Notes under the pieces: generated by a model | What the model was told of the DNA's origin: nothing | The model's input: only the letters and a program-made list of their open reading frames with translations | Database searches by the model: none | Shown here: positions 33,445 to 44,735 of the stretch, one piece after another | Position numbering within the stretch: the stretch's first letter is position 1 | How the letters are laid out: each line of letters opens with the position of its first letter | Assembly (NCBI GenBank): GCA_958510825.1 | Contig: OY294054.1 | Coordinates: forward strand, 6,619,683 to 6,683,682 | Source of the DNA: Brachypterus glaber | Lineage: Eukaryota; Arthropoda; Insecta; Coleoptera; Kateretidae | Length of the DNA: 64,000 nucleotides | Direction of reading: 5' to 3' | Program-made: the position numbers and the translations under genes

Positions 33445-35640
33445 GTGCAGAAAAATTTGTGTACTTTTAGATCATATTCGAAAAATAATGTTAACACCTT
33501 TTTATATTACTTGTCTAAAGAACCTTGGTCAGATGTATATGTTGCCGAAAGTGTGAATGATAAATATTGTGCTTTTACAAAAATATTTAATTATTATTTT
33601 GATATTTCTTTTAGTGTGGTTAAAAGAACTAATGAAAAAGCGAGTGGTGGCAAGCAATGGTTAACCAAGGGTCTATTAGTATCTGGTGAACGACTGAAAA
33701 ATCTGCATATAATGAACATTAATCGTCTTATTGACCCAGAGTTTTATTCAAACTACAAGCGCATATATCGAAAATTGTTACGAAATGCAAAAAAACTTTA
33801 TAATAAACAATTCAAATAATAAGCAAAAAACTGTTTGGAAACTTATAAATAGTAATACTAAGGGTAATAAGTCTAATAAAACTGAGCCAGCTATAAGAGT
33901 TAATAATATTGAAACAAAAAACCCAAGTCACATTGCAAAGGTTTAAATAATTTTTTTAACAACATACCTAAAAAATTAACATCCGAGACAAAAAATAATA
34001 ATTACACTCAAAAACCTACACAAATAAAACTATTTTTCTAACCCCTGTAACTAAAACCGAATTACTTTCGATTATTAGCAACTTAAAAAATACAAATTCG
34101 TGTGGTGTTGATGGTTTTCCCTCAAAAATTATTAAACAAAGTGCAAATTTTATTGTTCCTGTATTATGTAATGTTATTAATGAATGTTTTAATCAAGGTG
34201 TATTTCCCGATTTACTAAAAATTTCAAAAATTATTCCTGTTTTCAAAAAAGTTAGCCCTAAAGAACTCACTAATTATAGGCCCATAGCTTTGCTGTCAAT
34301 ATTTTCAAAGATAATTGAAAAAGCAATAGCTAATCGCATTATAAATTTCTTAAATAGTTACAATATTTTAATTAAACAACAACACGGATTTAGGCAAAAA
34401 AAGTCTACAGTAACAGCTTTAGCTACACTATTAGATTACATATATAAAAACCTAGACAATAACGAAAAAATTATGGCTTTATTTATTGATTTGTCTAAAG
34501 CATTCGATTGTGTTCAACCGAATATTTTACTGTTAAAGCTCAAAGCGTTTGGAATACGAGGAAAATGCTACGATTTAATTAAATCATATTTATCTCAAAG
34601 AAAACAGTTTGTTTATTATCAAGGGATAAATTCTGAACTACTGAATGTTACATGCAATTTCTAATAAACTTGTTGGGTTTGCCGATGACATGACATTACT
34701 TTCAGTAGGTGAGAACTTTGTTCAAAGTCTCATATCTGATCTACAAAATCTTTTATCTTATCTAAATGATAACAAGCTAGTGTTTAATCAAGACAAAACC
34801 TTCACTATGCAGTTTTACGCCAGAGAAAATCAGTAGCAATCCAGTCCTTTAATAACTATTAACAAAAGTCTACAACAAGTTGCCTCTTATAAACTTTTTG
34901 GAGTTAACATTGTCATTGTCTTTTCGAGGTCATATTGACTATATCTTTAAAAGAGTTAGTAGCTACTGTTATGCACTTAGAAGACTAAAGGAAATCATTA
35001 ACACTGATGCTGCTATCAAATTTTATCATTCACACTTAGAATCAGTTTTACGATATGGCATTATCTGCTGGGGTAACAGCTGTTCTGTAGATCGACTTTT
35101 TATTCTTCAGAAACGGTGTATTAGATGTCTTTTTGGACTAACTTGGAACCAATCATGTGTTAATGTATTCAAGCTTAATAATTTAATGACTCTTCCTTAT
35201 CTCTACATTTTCGAAATATTATCTTTTGTGCATTCTAATAAGCATAAGTTTAGCAGTCTAAATAAAAACCATTTGTATAACACAAGACATGGTAATAATC
35301 TTGAATTAAATTCACACAGATTGACTCTATATGAAAATAATCCATTTTATATAGGAGCTAAGCTATTTAATAAACTTAATGAGCAGTTGAAGTCAATTCA
35401 GCAAACACATACTTTTAAAAAACAAGTCAAAAAAATTTTATTACAATCATGCCTTTTACTCGGTTGATGAATACTTAAACTGTCGATTTTAAATTTTACT
35501 TTGTTTCGTATTTATCTATTTTTGTTAATTTATTTTTTATTGTCTCTTGTGTATTTATTTGTTTATTTATTTGTGACTTGTCCTATATTATTTTATAATC
35601 TTTTGGACCAATAAATTACTTTACTTTACTTTACTTTACC
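33445..35640 (+). mobile_element. 5'-truncated Jockey/CR1-like LINE, defective RT
   Basis: RT with NYRPIALLSIFSKIIEK, KQQHGFRQKKSTVTAL, ALFIDLSKAFDCVQP and FADDMTLLS, then C-terminal non-LTR motifs (HLESVLRYGIICWG, NVFKLNNLMTLPYLY, TRHGNNLEL). A segment between SLLNVTC and the FADD box is deleted, and stops or frameshifts lie near 33820-33945, 34660 and 34836. The 3' end is (ACTTT)n at ~35615-35639. No endonuclease or ORF1 was seen. Insertion limits were not defined by a target duplication. Confidence 0.8.
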
Positions 35641-36059
35641 ATATAATGAAATGCGTAGCATTTGACTTTTGAGCCAAAGTATGAAACAATTTTTATTGAT
35701 TATATTTATTTTTTTCTCTGTGTGTGGTTTTAATTTTATCTCATTAATTATATTTTTTTATTAGTTAATAATTTTATTTCTTTGGGCGTTATCTAAATTT
35801 ATCTTATTATTTTAAAATAAATTAATTTTAGCTATCTCAAAAAGTTTGTACCTAAATTATGAAACAATTTTTATTATCAAAATTTAATCGTTTTAATATG
35901 CATATATTATAAATTATAATTTATAATTGTCTAGTCAGCACATCGTGTATATAATTAAATTTAATCTTATTATGTATAAATAACTATCAATAAAGGTTAA
36001 GTTTATCAATATCTTAGCAAAGCAATTATAAATTATTAGTTATTAATAATTGCAGATTA

Positions 36060-36352
36060 TATTTCAAAAAGTTGGCAAAAAGTATACACAAAGAAAAATG
36101 TTTCTTAATTAATTTATACAAATCACATTTTGTTTTTTTTGTGTTATACCTAATTGAAGATTTTATTTTGTTTCAAAAGTTAACAAAAAGTATAATTACA
36201 CACAGAAAAATATTTCTTAAATCAAGAATATTGTTATTTCACATTTGTTTTTCTGCGTTATACCTAATTGCAAATTTTATTTTGTTTCATTACTGTGAGC
36301 AAAAAGTATAATTACACACAGAAAAATATTTCCTAAATTAAGAATATTGTTA
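36060..36352 (+). repeat. Diverged ~105-bp repeat family
   Basis: Two to three further units with the TTGTTTCAAAAGTTA / ACACACAGAAAAATATTTC signature. They are interrupted by the pogo-like element and resume at 37366. Confidence 0.7.
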
Positions 36353-36354
36353 TA

Positions 36355-37365
36355 CAGTATAAGCTCAATAATGTGAACATGCGTATATATGAACTATTAG
36401 GGTTTGGACTTAACATATTTTTTTCTATTGACTTCTCTGTAACGTGAACATCATAAACTCTCTTTAACGTGAACAACCAGTTTTAACAAGTTTATACATA
36501 TTTTTATGTCGTTGTTTCTCTTACTTAATATTCAGTAAATTTTCTAAGAAACCGTTTTTTAGAATTGACTTTGGTTTGTTGTAAAATAGGTTAGACTAGA
36601 GTGGCTTAATGTGACCTTTTTTGTCAAAAATAAGACATAATTTAATGGCCAATCCGCAAACATGTTTTTAACCGTTTCCTAATATAGCAAAGTACTGTGT
36701 TTGCCATACCTTGCATATTATTAAACTTTTTTTTGTTCTCTAGTTGACTAAATCATATTCTTTCTTCATTCTGTAATTACGAAATAGATAAATGGAACCC
36801 ATTTTCTTCTGACTTAGAGTAACATTTAATAAACCTTTTTTTGAAAAATGTGCGCACATGTAATTTGTGACATCTAGTGCCAAACCAACAATTTTTACCA
36901 GATTTTATTGTCTCCACTCTGACACATTAAGGCTCTCCAGGTTAAACTATGCAAAAGGGTAGAAATAGAAAATTATTTAGGAACTTGACTTTTACTAATC
37001 TAGCTAAAAAGTATGAGTATGGTAAAATTAACAATTTGTTATATAAAAAATAAAAGCATTAAAATACTTAATATTAATACTTTAAAACCAAGTAAAAAAC
37101 AAACATTAAGAGCATTAGTGTTTAGAAAATGGAAAGAAAATTTTACCAGTGTTTTCTTGTATAGCTAGAAAGGAATTTTAATAATTAAAATTTTATATTT
37201 TATCATACAATTTTTTAACTAGAATAAAGTTTGGCAAAATAAAAAAGATTTAATTAACTTAAATTTCTTGTCATACAAAGCTTGAAGTATATTATATTTT
37301 CACCTGCATGAAGTCACGTTAATTTGAACAGCCCCCGTTTTTTTTTGTGTTCACAGCTTGTACTG
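36355..37365. mobile_element. pogo/Tigger-like non-autonomous element, 1.0 kb
   Basis: Begins CAGTATAAGCTCAATAATGTGAACA and ends with the inverse of CAGTACAAGCTGTGAACA, with TA on both sides (36353-36354 and 37366-37367). CAGT ends with a TA target duplication fit the Tc1/mariner-pogo group. Internal (AA)CGTGAACA motifs repeat near both ends. No transposase ORF remains. Confidence 0.75.
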
Positions 37366-37791
37366 TATAATATTCTCAACCAACTTTTTTCTGTATGCAG
37401 CAGTATTTTGTTATTAATTTATTGAGAAAAAAATCAATTTTGATTCTGATAATAATATTATAATTTAATAATTTTATTTGTGTTTAAAAGTTATTTTATC
37501 AATAATATGTAATAAGTTATTATTATAACATAAAATGATTTTAGCTATAATAAGATCAAGTTTAAATACTTTATCTTTACATGACCATAATTGTAATTAT
37601 AATTAGCATACACTGAAAAAATATAAAAACAATATATAATAAAATAAAAAAAGTATTTATTGTTATAAAAATACCTTCAATATAAGACATGTATTTTTCT
37701 TATTTTCTTCAATTTTGTATGCTGCATTGACAACCAAGCCCTAATTTGAACCAAAACTAATGGTCTTTTGTCTAAAAAGAACTAAAAAGGC

Positions 37792-37991
37792 NNNNNNNNN
37801 NNNNNNNNNNNNNNNNNNNNNNNNNNNNNNNNNNNNNNNNNNNNNNNNNNNNNNNNNNNNNNNNNNNNNNNNNNNNNNNNNNNNNNNNNNNNNNNNNNNN
37901 NNNNNNNNNNNNNNNNNNNNNNNNNNNNNNNNNNNNNNNNNNNNNNNNNNNNNNNNNNNNNNNNNNNNNNNNNNNNNNNNNNNNNNNNNNN
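37792..37991. other. Assembly gap, 200 N
   Basis: Undetermined bases. The gap stands where the 5' LTR of element G should be. ORF-like frames across it mean nothing. Confidence 1.
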
Positions 37992-38066
37992 GGTTCCGTG
38001 AGTGTCCAACGTTGAAGAAATATCAACGTTGAATTCCAATTCCTTGTGGACGAAACCTACATCTAC

Positions 38067-38089
38067 ATGAAGTTCATCTTAATATTTGT
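38067..38089 (+). promoter_or_regulatory. Env leader exon and splice donor of G
   Basis: ATG followed by a short hydrophobic reading (MKFILIF) ending at GTAAGT at 38090. Joined to the acceptor at 45716 it keeps frame and supplies the N-terminus of a signal peptide, so the env message of this element can be predicted. Confidence 0.65.
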
Positions 38090-38232
38090 GTAAGTTGATG
38101 TTTTTTATGCACAGCTTTGTATTTCCAATATAATTCCTTAAATTGTTTCTCTTAGTTTGGTGATTTTTAAGGTATATCACTTGTTGTCTGTCTAATTTTA
38201 TAAAATATTATTTTTATTTTACATTTTTTAAT

Positions 38233-38787
38233 ATGTCTGTCCAACCTGATTCTGGTTCAAATAATAATGGAGATATTTTAGATTTTAAGCTTTCACGACC
38301 ATTAAGATATAAAGAACTTTCACTTTCGGGTTTAGACCGTGTTAATGGATTTTCACTGTGATACATATACAATTTTAATAGCAATAATAACTCCAATTCA
38401 AGTTTTAGGCCTAACCAAAATTATAATACAAGTAATTATAATAATTTCAATCGTCAACCAAATTCAGATTTTAATAATTACCCTAATAAAAATACGAATT
38501 TTAATCGTCCAAATAATTTTAATAATAATGTTACGTGCAATTACTGTAAAAAACCGGGTCATTCCATAGAAAATTGTTTTAAAACAGAAAATGCACAAAG
38601 ATATAATTCAAATAATAATAACTCCCAAAGAGTTTATCCTCCAAATTTACCTCCTAACTCAACAAGGCAGCATCATTTAAACTCTCAGGAGAGTCAAGCC
38701 ATAGCTGGCAGCTCGACTCAAGCCCTGACGTCCAGCCAGTTAGAACAGACTTTTTCAGACTTAACACAGACAGACTTAACACCCTAA
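38233..38787 (+). pseudogene. gag: Gag remnant of G
   Basis: ATG start (MSVQPDSGSNNNGDIL) runs 42 codons to a stop. A second frame shows the Asn-rich C-terminal part with a CCHC zinc knuckle (CNYCKKPGHSIENC, 38536-38577) and a Gln/Ser tail. The capsid region between is missing, so most of Gag is deleted. Confidence 0.75.
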
Positions 38788-38801
38788 ACTTAGTTCAAAA
38801 A

Positions 38802-39077
38802 TTGCATATTACTAACTCTAAAAATCTTTTTTATATTAATGATTCGCAAAAAAAGTTTAAATATTTAATTGATAGTGGTGCAACAATTTCTATTTTAAGG
38901 CCTCATGTATTAAAACCGTCTGATATAATAAATAAAGAAACTATTGTAATTCAAGGTATTACAGATGAACTTATTTCTATTAATAATAAAACTGACCCAC
39001 ACAAGATTTATGTTGTGGATCTAAATATAAATTACGATGGAATTATAGGCATGGATTTTTTGGAACATTATGATTAA
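38802..39077 (+). pseudogene. pol: Aspartic protease of G, first copy
   Basis: 91-residue open frame with LIDSGATISILRPH (catalytic Asp) and IIGMDFLEHYD (ILG-type flap partner), the pepsin-like retroelement protease pattern. It ends at a stop where the downstream spacer changes frame. Confidence 0.75.
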
Positions 39078-39114
39078 ATACCAAGATATTCCTATGTATC
39101 AGGAGTCTGAAAAT

Positions 39115-39410
39115 AATATTATTACTTCTAATGGTTTACATATTTCCAATACGGGATCTGTTAATAATATTCCCATTAAGGGATCTTCGAATAAAAATAT
39201 TCCCAATATGGGATTTGTTAATAATATTCCCATTAAGGGATCTTTGAATAAAAATATTCCCAATACGGGATCTGTTAATAATATTCCCATTAAGGGATCT
39301 TTGAATAAAAATATTCCCAATACGGGATCTGTTAATAATATTCCTTTCGAAGGATCTAATGAATCTTATATCCCAAATACGGGATCTCTTAGCGAATGTA
39401 TTCCCTTAAA
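39115..39410 (+). repeat. 54-60-bp repeats in Pol spacer (NIPxxG type)
   Basis: Units alternate ATTCCCAATACGGGATCTG and ATTCCCATTAAGGGATCTT. The frame 39070-39594 reads NIPNTGSVNNIPIKGSLNK four to five times, a low-complexity linker between protease and RT. The same array recurs at 40155-40450 in the duplicate. Confidence 0.8.
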
Positions 39411-39841
39411 TAAAAAATCTGTCCGAAATAATAGTATTTCCTTAAGAGATAATTATATTAAAAATATTGGGATCAATATTCCCTTAAGTAATGAATTTTC
39501 TAGTAACGATAACTCTAGAAATAATATTTTAGTTCCTAATAATAATAATTTTGTTAAAAAAAAGGACCTGATTCTTTTCCGAAAAAAGGACTAGATATTC
39601 CAAATTTAATTTTAAATAAATCAGATAATTATATAAAAATTGAACCGCGATGTGAAAAAGTTTTCAAACTTAAGTGTAATTTGAAAAATACTGATGCAAT
39701 TTGTAATAGTTTAAATTTTGAAAATGTAAGACTTGCTAAAGCTATTGTCCATGTTAATGAAAATGGTGAATTCTTAAGTACATTAGCTAATTCAAATGTC
39801 CAAACACAGACAGACTTAACACCCTAAACTTAGTTCAAAAA

Positions 39842-40117
39842 TTGCATATTACTAACTCTAAAAATCTTTTTTATATTAATGATTCGCAAAAAAAGTTTAA
39901 ATATTTAATTGATAGTGGTGCAACAATTTCTATTTTAAGGCCTCATGTATTAAAACCGTCTGATATAATAAATAAAGAAACTATTGTAATTCAAGGTATT
40001 ACAGATGAACTTATTTCTATTAATAATAAAACTGACCCACACAAGATTTATGTTGTGGATCTAAATATAAATTACGATGGAATTATAGGCATGGATTTTT
40101 TGGAACATTATGATTAA
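39842..40117 (+). pseudogene. pol: Aspartic protease of G, second copy
   Basis: Same 91 residues as 38802-39077, created by the tandem duplication. Confidence 0.75.
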
Positions 40118-40848
40118 ATACCAAGATATTCCTATGTATCAGGAGTCTGAAAATAATATTATTACTTCTAATGGTTTACATATTTCCAATACGGGATCTG
40201 TTAATAATATTCCCATTAAGGGATCTTCGAATAAAAATATTCCCAATATGGGATTTGTTAATAATATTCCCATTAAGGGATCTTTGAATAAAAATATTCC
40301 CAATACGGGATCTGTTAATAATATTCCCATTAAGGGATCTTTGAATAAAAATATTCCCAATACGGGATCTGTTAATAATATTCCTTTCGAAGGATCTAAT
40401 GAATCTTATATCCCAAATACGGGATCTCTTAGCGAATGTATTCCCTTAAATAAAAAATCTGTCCGAAATAATAGTATTTCCTTAAGAGATAATTATATTA
40501 AAAATATTGGGATCAATATTCCCTTAAGTAATGAATTTTCTAGTAACGATAACTCTAGAAATAATATTTTAGTTCCTAATAATAATAATTTTGTTAAAAA
40601 AAAGGACCTGATTCTTTTCCGAAAAAAGGACTAGATATTCCAAATTTAATTTTAAATAAATCAGATAATTATATAAAAATTGAACCGCGATGTGAAAAAG
40701 TTTTCAAACTTAAGTGTAATTTGAAAAATACTGATGCAATTTGTAATAGTTTAAATTTTGAAAATGTAAGACTTGCTAAAGCTATTGTCCATGTTAATGA
40801 AAATGGTGAATTCTTAAGTACATTAGCTAATTCAAATGCTATTGAGAA

Positions 40849-41724
40849 ATCTTTTATTTTACCTAGCGTAGTACTAGAGCCCCTTAATGTTGAGAATCTT
40901 TATTTAATTGATGATGCTAAAAACAATACTGTTGATTATTTTGACCTTGACCGTGTAAACAAAATAAAAGAGTCATTGAGATTAAGTCACCTGAATAATG
41001 AAGAGTCTGAAGCTGTTGTTGATATATGCACTGAATTTGCTGACATATTTTATTTTGATAATGAACAATTAACTTTTACAAATCAAATTAAACACAAAAT
41101 AGATACAGGTGATTCCAGACCAATCTACGCAAAATCTTATCGGTACCCTTAGGTACATAAAGAAGAAGTTAAAAGTCAAATTAAGAAAATGTTAGATCAA
41201 AAAATAATTCAACCCTCTATTTCACCTTGGTCTAGTCCTGTTTGGGTAGTCCCCAAGAAAATGGACGCATCTGGTAAACAAAAATGGCGAGTTGTTGTTG
41301 ATTATAGAAAATTTAATGAAGTAACTATAGGTGACAGATATCCTTTGCCTAATATTTCTGATTTGTTAGACCAATTAGGAAAATGTACTTATTTCACTAT
41401 TATTGATTTAGTTTCTGGTTTCCATCAAATTGAAATTGACCCCCCTGACATAACAAAGACAGCTTTTTACTCGTATGAGTTTCGGATTACGTAATGCCCT
41501 TTCGACTTTTCAGCTTGTTTAAGACAACGTCCTTTTAGGGCTTTTAAATGAAATATGTTGTGTCTATATGGACGACATTATAATTTTTTCTGCTACGCTT
41601 AACGAACATATTTTAAGATTAAAAGAAGTATTTAGTCGTTTACGTAAATTAAACTTGAAAATACAATCAGATAAATGTGAGTTTTTACGCCGTGAAGTAT
41701 CTTACCTTGGACATATAATTACTG

Positions 41725-41728
<4 letters not shown>
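40849..41728 (+). pseudogene. pol: Reverse transcriptase of G, N-terminal two thirds
   Basis: Linker then RT: SRPIYAKSYRYP, a TAG at 41150, then in the same frame [58 protein letters not shown] frameshift near 41470 leads to [13 protein letters not shown] and the intact catalytic box VYMDDIIIFS. The frame stops at the LINE insertion (LGHIITE) and resumes at 43316. Confidence 0.85.
41712..41726. repeat. LINE target duplication, left
   Basis: CATATAATTACTGAA, 15 bp, repeated at 43309-43323 within RT of G. Confidence 0.9.
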
Positions 41729-41757
<29 letters not shown>

Positions 41758-43308
41758 GATAATGATAATGATAATGATAATGATAATGATAATGATAATG
41801 ATAATGATAATGATAATGATAATACATTTATTGATTCTAAAAATAATTTTACAATTCTTATATCAAGGGTTTCATCATTACTCGAAAATAATCTTAAATA
41901 CACATATTATACATTTAGTAGTAATTAAAATAATAATAAAGTAATTGCATAAAGTAAAAAAAAAAATACAATTAATAACAAAAAATTTAGCAAAAAGTAA
42001 GAAAAGAAAAAAAAATAAATTGATGAAAAAGAGAAAAAAAAACAAAAAATTCAAAACACATAAGCAAATCGACGAAGCAGAATTTATTTTAACTAGAACA
42101 AATTTTATTTGTTAATCGAAGCAAAACTCCTTTTAACTGGAAAAAATTTCTTTTATTATTCATTGAGAACAAACGAGCGAAGTTTTAACATTTCCGTTAC
42201 GTAATAAACAAGTAGCTTTAAATGATGTGGAAATTTTTGTTTTAATTTCGAAAATAGAAATTTGTAGTAAGTCTAGAATATGATTAAGTTCAAGTTTAGG
42301 CTTTTTGTAAAAGTTACATAAAATAAAGCTGCACTTGGTTTTTGTTATTAGATAGCCAAGTCTCTTCTACACATAAAGCACAGAGATTATTTGGGCAGGG
42401 TGCAAGAAAGTCATAAACATTCGAAAAGCCGTCACAGTTCCAGAAAATTATTTGCGTTGATTTTATTGGCTATTGGACAGACTGGTTTTGGTTTTTGGGA
42501 ATTTTTAGTCCAGAATCTCTCTTAGGAGAGTTAGAGTCTGATCTAGTCCTTTTGCTTCCTTTGGTTTCCATGGTTACGATTTGCGGCTGATTTTTTACAT
42601 ACCTAATGGTAAGATCAGATTCACCAAGTTTCTTTCTTTTGTCGAGTTCCTCTCTAAGGCTTTTAAGTTCAGAAAGTTGCGCTGGAGTTAGGTCGGAACT
42701 TATTTTAATATGGTTAGGAACATTATTTTTGTTTTTCAGAATATTAAGAGCGTTGGCTTTTGAGTTAACTTCAACTTTTATTGGCCTAGAAAAGTTTTTA
42801 CCTATGCGGTTAAAAGAAATAACTTGCGTATTGCTTGCGCCAGGAACAGCGTCTATGATACTTTGAATAGTAGTACGATCGGACATATTAATTGAGTTTT
42901 GCTCCGGGAGACCATAAATAATGAAATTGTTTTCTATTTTGAGACGTTCTGTAATTTCGTAGAACATATCTTGTGTAGAAATTCTGGATTCAAGTGTAGA
43001 AACTTTTTGTTGAAGTCTTGAATTTTGAATCTCGAGTTCTGATATTTTTTCCTTGAACACATCAATGGATTTTGTATGAGCTTCAACCGTACAGTTAAGC
43101 TTACTAATGTTGGTGTTGCCTGTTTGAATGGCATCCATAAGTGCATTAAAATGCGAAGTGTTAAGCGGAGTCTTTTCAACAGACGGACGACAGCGTAAAC
43201 ATATTCTTTGCTTTGCGTCTAAACACTGGACGTGGACATTCTGGTGGCATGTTTCACAGTCGCGTCCCATGTTAGGAGGGACGGATTTCGAACACACGTG
43301 ACAGGCCG
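41727..43308 (-). mobile_element. ORF1-only LINE (internally deleted non-LTR element)
   Basis: Bounded by a 15-bp target duplication. 5' end at 43308, 3' end a (TCATTA)n tail at 41727-41822 on the plus strand. ORF1 is complete. After it, about 50 codons of an ORF2 endonuclease start are recognisable (IIFWNCDGFSNVYDF ... CALCVEETWLSNN), then the sequence jumps to 3'-terminal sequence. Most of ORF2, including all of RT, is missing, as in half-LINE elements. Confidence 0.85.
42470..43297 (-). CDS. LINE ORF1 protein (PHD-like zinc finger, coiled coil, RRM-like)
   Basis: Intact, 275 residues. N-terminus has a Cys/His cluster ([26 protein letters not shown]...CLRC) like the PHD-type finger of Jockey/CR1 ORF1 proteins; residues ~60-105 form a coiled coil; [12 protein letters not shown] to about residue 205 resembles an RRM-like RNA-binding domain; the tail is basic. 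It should bind LINE RNA as a chaperone. The conserved frame in a truncated LINE suggests a recent insertion. Confidence 0.8.
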   Translation of the reverse strand: MCSKSVPPNMGRDCETCHQNVHVQCLDAKQRICLRCRPSVEKTPLNTSHFNALMDAIQTGNTNISKLNCTVEAHTKSIDVFKEKISELEIQNSRLQQKVSTLESRISTQDMFYEITERLKIENNFIIYGLPEQNSINMSDRTTIQSIIDAVPGASNTQVISFNRIGKNFSRPIKVEVNSKANALNILKNKNNVPNHIKISSDLTPAQLSELKSLREELDKRKKLGESDLTIRYVKNQPQIVTMETKGSKRTRSDSNSPKRDSGLKIPKNQNQSVQ

Positions 43309-43315
43309 CATATAA

Positions 43316-44735
43316 TTACTGAAAATGGCGTTAAGCCAAATCCTGAAAAGGTATCTTGTATTTTAAATTTTCCACAACCTAATAATGAAAAGGAAATTAA
43401 AAGTTTTCTAGGATTAATTGAATATTACAGACGATTTATTCCAAATTTTGCCAAAATAATAAAGCCTTTAACGAGGTTATTAAAGAAAGATATAAAATTT
43501 AATTTTAATTTATAATGTATTGAAGCTTTTAATATATGTAAAAAACTTTTGACGTCTGCTCCTGACTTCACACAAGATTTTGTACTCACTTGCGACGGGA
43601 GCGCATTCGCCATTGGTTCAGTTCTTTCTCAGGGTGTTATAGGCAAAGATTTGTCTATGCATCTAGGACATAAAGTGAAACAGAATGTCGATATTCTGTC
43701 ATTGAACGAGAATTATTAGCTATAATATGGTCCGTAAATCATTTTAGACCTTATTTTTTTGGTAGAAAATTTAAATTAGTTACTGACCATAAGCCTTTAA
43801 CATGGCTTTTCTCAATTTCTGATCCTGGTTCACGTCTTTGCCGATGGAGGCTTAAATTAGAAGAGTATGATTATGAAATTATATATAAACCCGGTGCTCT
43901 AAGTAGGATTCATACATATGAGTCACTTGAAGAGTCTCTTATTATGACTTACGAATCATTACCAAATTTTAAAAAATTTGAAAATATGTTTGATGCTTTA
44001 TTTAATACTGATATTGAATCTAAGAGCAATATAGAGATCATAAATGGTAATCTTTTCAGTTCTAAATTATCTTTAGCCCATTGTGTATCAAGAGATTTTC
44101 AAATGTCTCTTGGTATTGCGAAGCAATTTAATGAAAGGTTTAAAAACGTAGATTATCTTAAATCTCTTAATAAACAAATCGGTGATGTAGCATATTTATC
44201 AATAAACAATAGAAATGTTTACTATTTAATTACTAAAGAACATTATTATGACAAACCTACGTATAAAAATATGATATCAGCTTTAAATAGTTTGAAAATG
44301 ACCCTTATTGCAAATAATCATTTTAATATTGCAATACCTAAGATAGGATGCGGGTTAGATAAACTTAAATGGAATATTGTTTATAATTTAATTAAAATTA
44401 TTTTACACGAAGAAAAATTTAATATCAAAATTTACGATAACTCTAAAATCAATACATTTAAAATCTTTTATAATAATAATATTACATTATCAGATAATGA
44501 ATCCGATAATGAATCTGTTCAAACAGAAATTTCACCTGAAACAATTGAAGAAGAATTCAACATTTTTCAAGAAAAATATCAATCCATTTCTCTTATCTAT
44601 TATTCCAAAATTTCTTACTCCCACGAGCAATTATTAAGTAAACAACATAATGATATAATTTCAGTTTTCCAACAAGGAAATATAGAACATCTTCATGATA
44701 AAATAATTGAAGACTTTATGGAAGCAATCATTTAG
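43316..44735 (+). pseudogene. pol: RT end, RNase H and macrodomain of G
   Basis: RT thumb ([28 protein letters not shown]) and RNase H start (LTCDGSAFAIGSVLSQG), a stop at 43513 and a frameshift near 43680, then one open frame from ~43726 to 44735: RNase H end (HFRPYFFGRKFKLVTDHKPL, WRLKLEEYDYEIIYKPG) running without interruption into the macrodomain and an acidic linker. The usual NADALSR after YKPG is shortened to ALSR. Confidence 0.85.
44031..44441 (+). CDS. TARG1/OARD1-like macrodomain inside G Pol (intact)
   Basis: Residues ~30-166 of the open frame from 43944. NGNLFSSKLSLAHCVSRD, MSLGIAKQFNERF, VYYLITKEHYYDKPTY and IAIPKIGCGLDKLKW follow the TARG1 fold in order over its full length (~140 residues). 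Lys98 (in ITK) and Asp139 (in GCGLD) lie at the positions of human TARG1 Lys84 and Asp125. It is fused in frame to RNase H upstream and overlaps integrase downstream. Expected chemistry is hydrolysis of ADP-ribose from Asp/Glu or of O-acetyl-ADP-ribose. Why a retroelement needs it is unknown; countering PARP-based restriction is a natural guess. Confidence 0.85.

Larger units (their letters stand above)
38763..40838 (+). repeat. Perfect ~1.04-kb tandem duplication in G
   Basis: 38763-39798 and 39803-40838 appear identical, at an offset of 1040 with a 4-base TCCA filler. The unit covers the protease and a repeat-rich spacer. No difference was seen, so it is either very recent or an assembly artefact. 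Confidence 0.9.

Noticed and set aside
37760..38039. Frames spanning the N gap
   Set aside because: The gap bases are unknown, so any frame through them is meaningless.
39099..39320. Antisense frame over the NIPNTG repeats (also at 40139-40360)
   Set aside because: Shadow of the repetitive Pol spacer on the other strand.
41685..41944. Low-complexity frames over the (TAATGA)n tract
   Set aside because: Translations of a microsatellite tail (Leu-Ser and Ile-Met runs), not genes.
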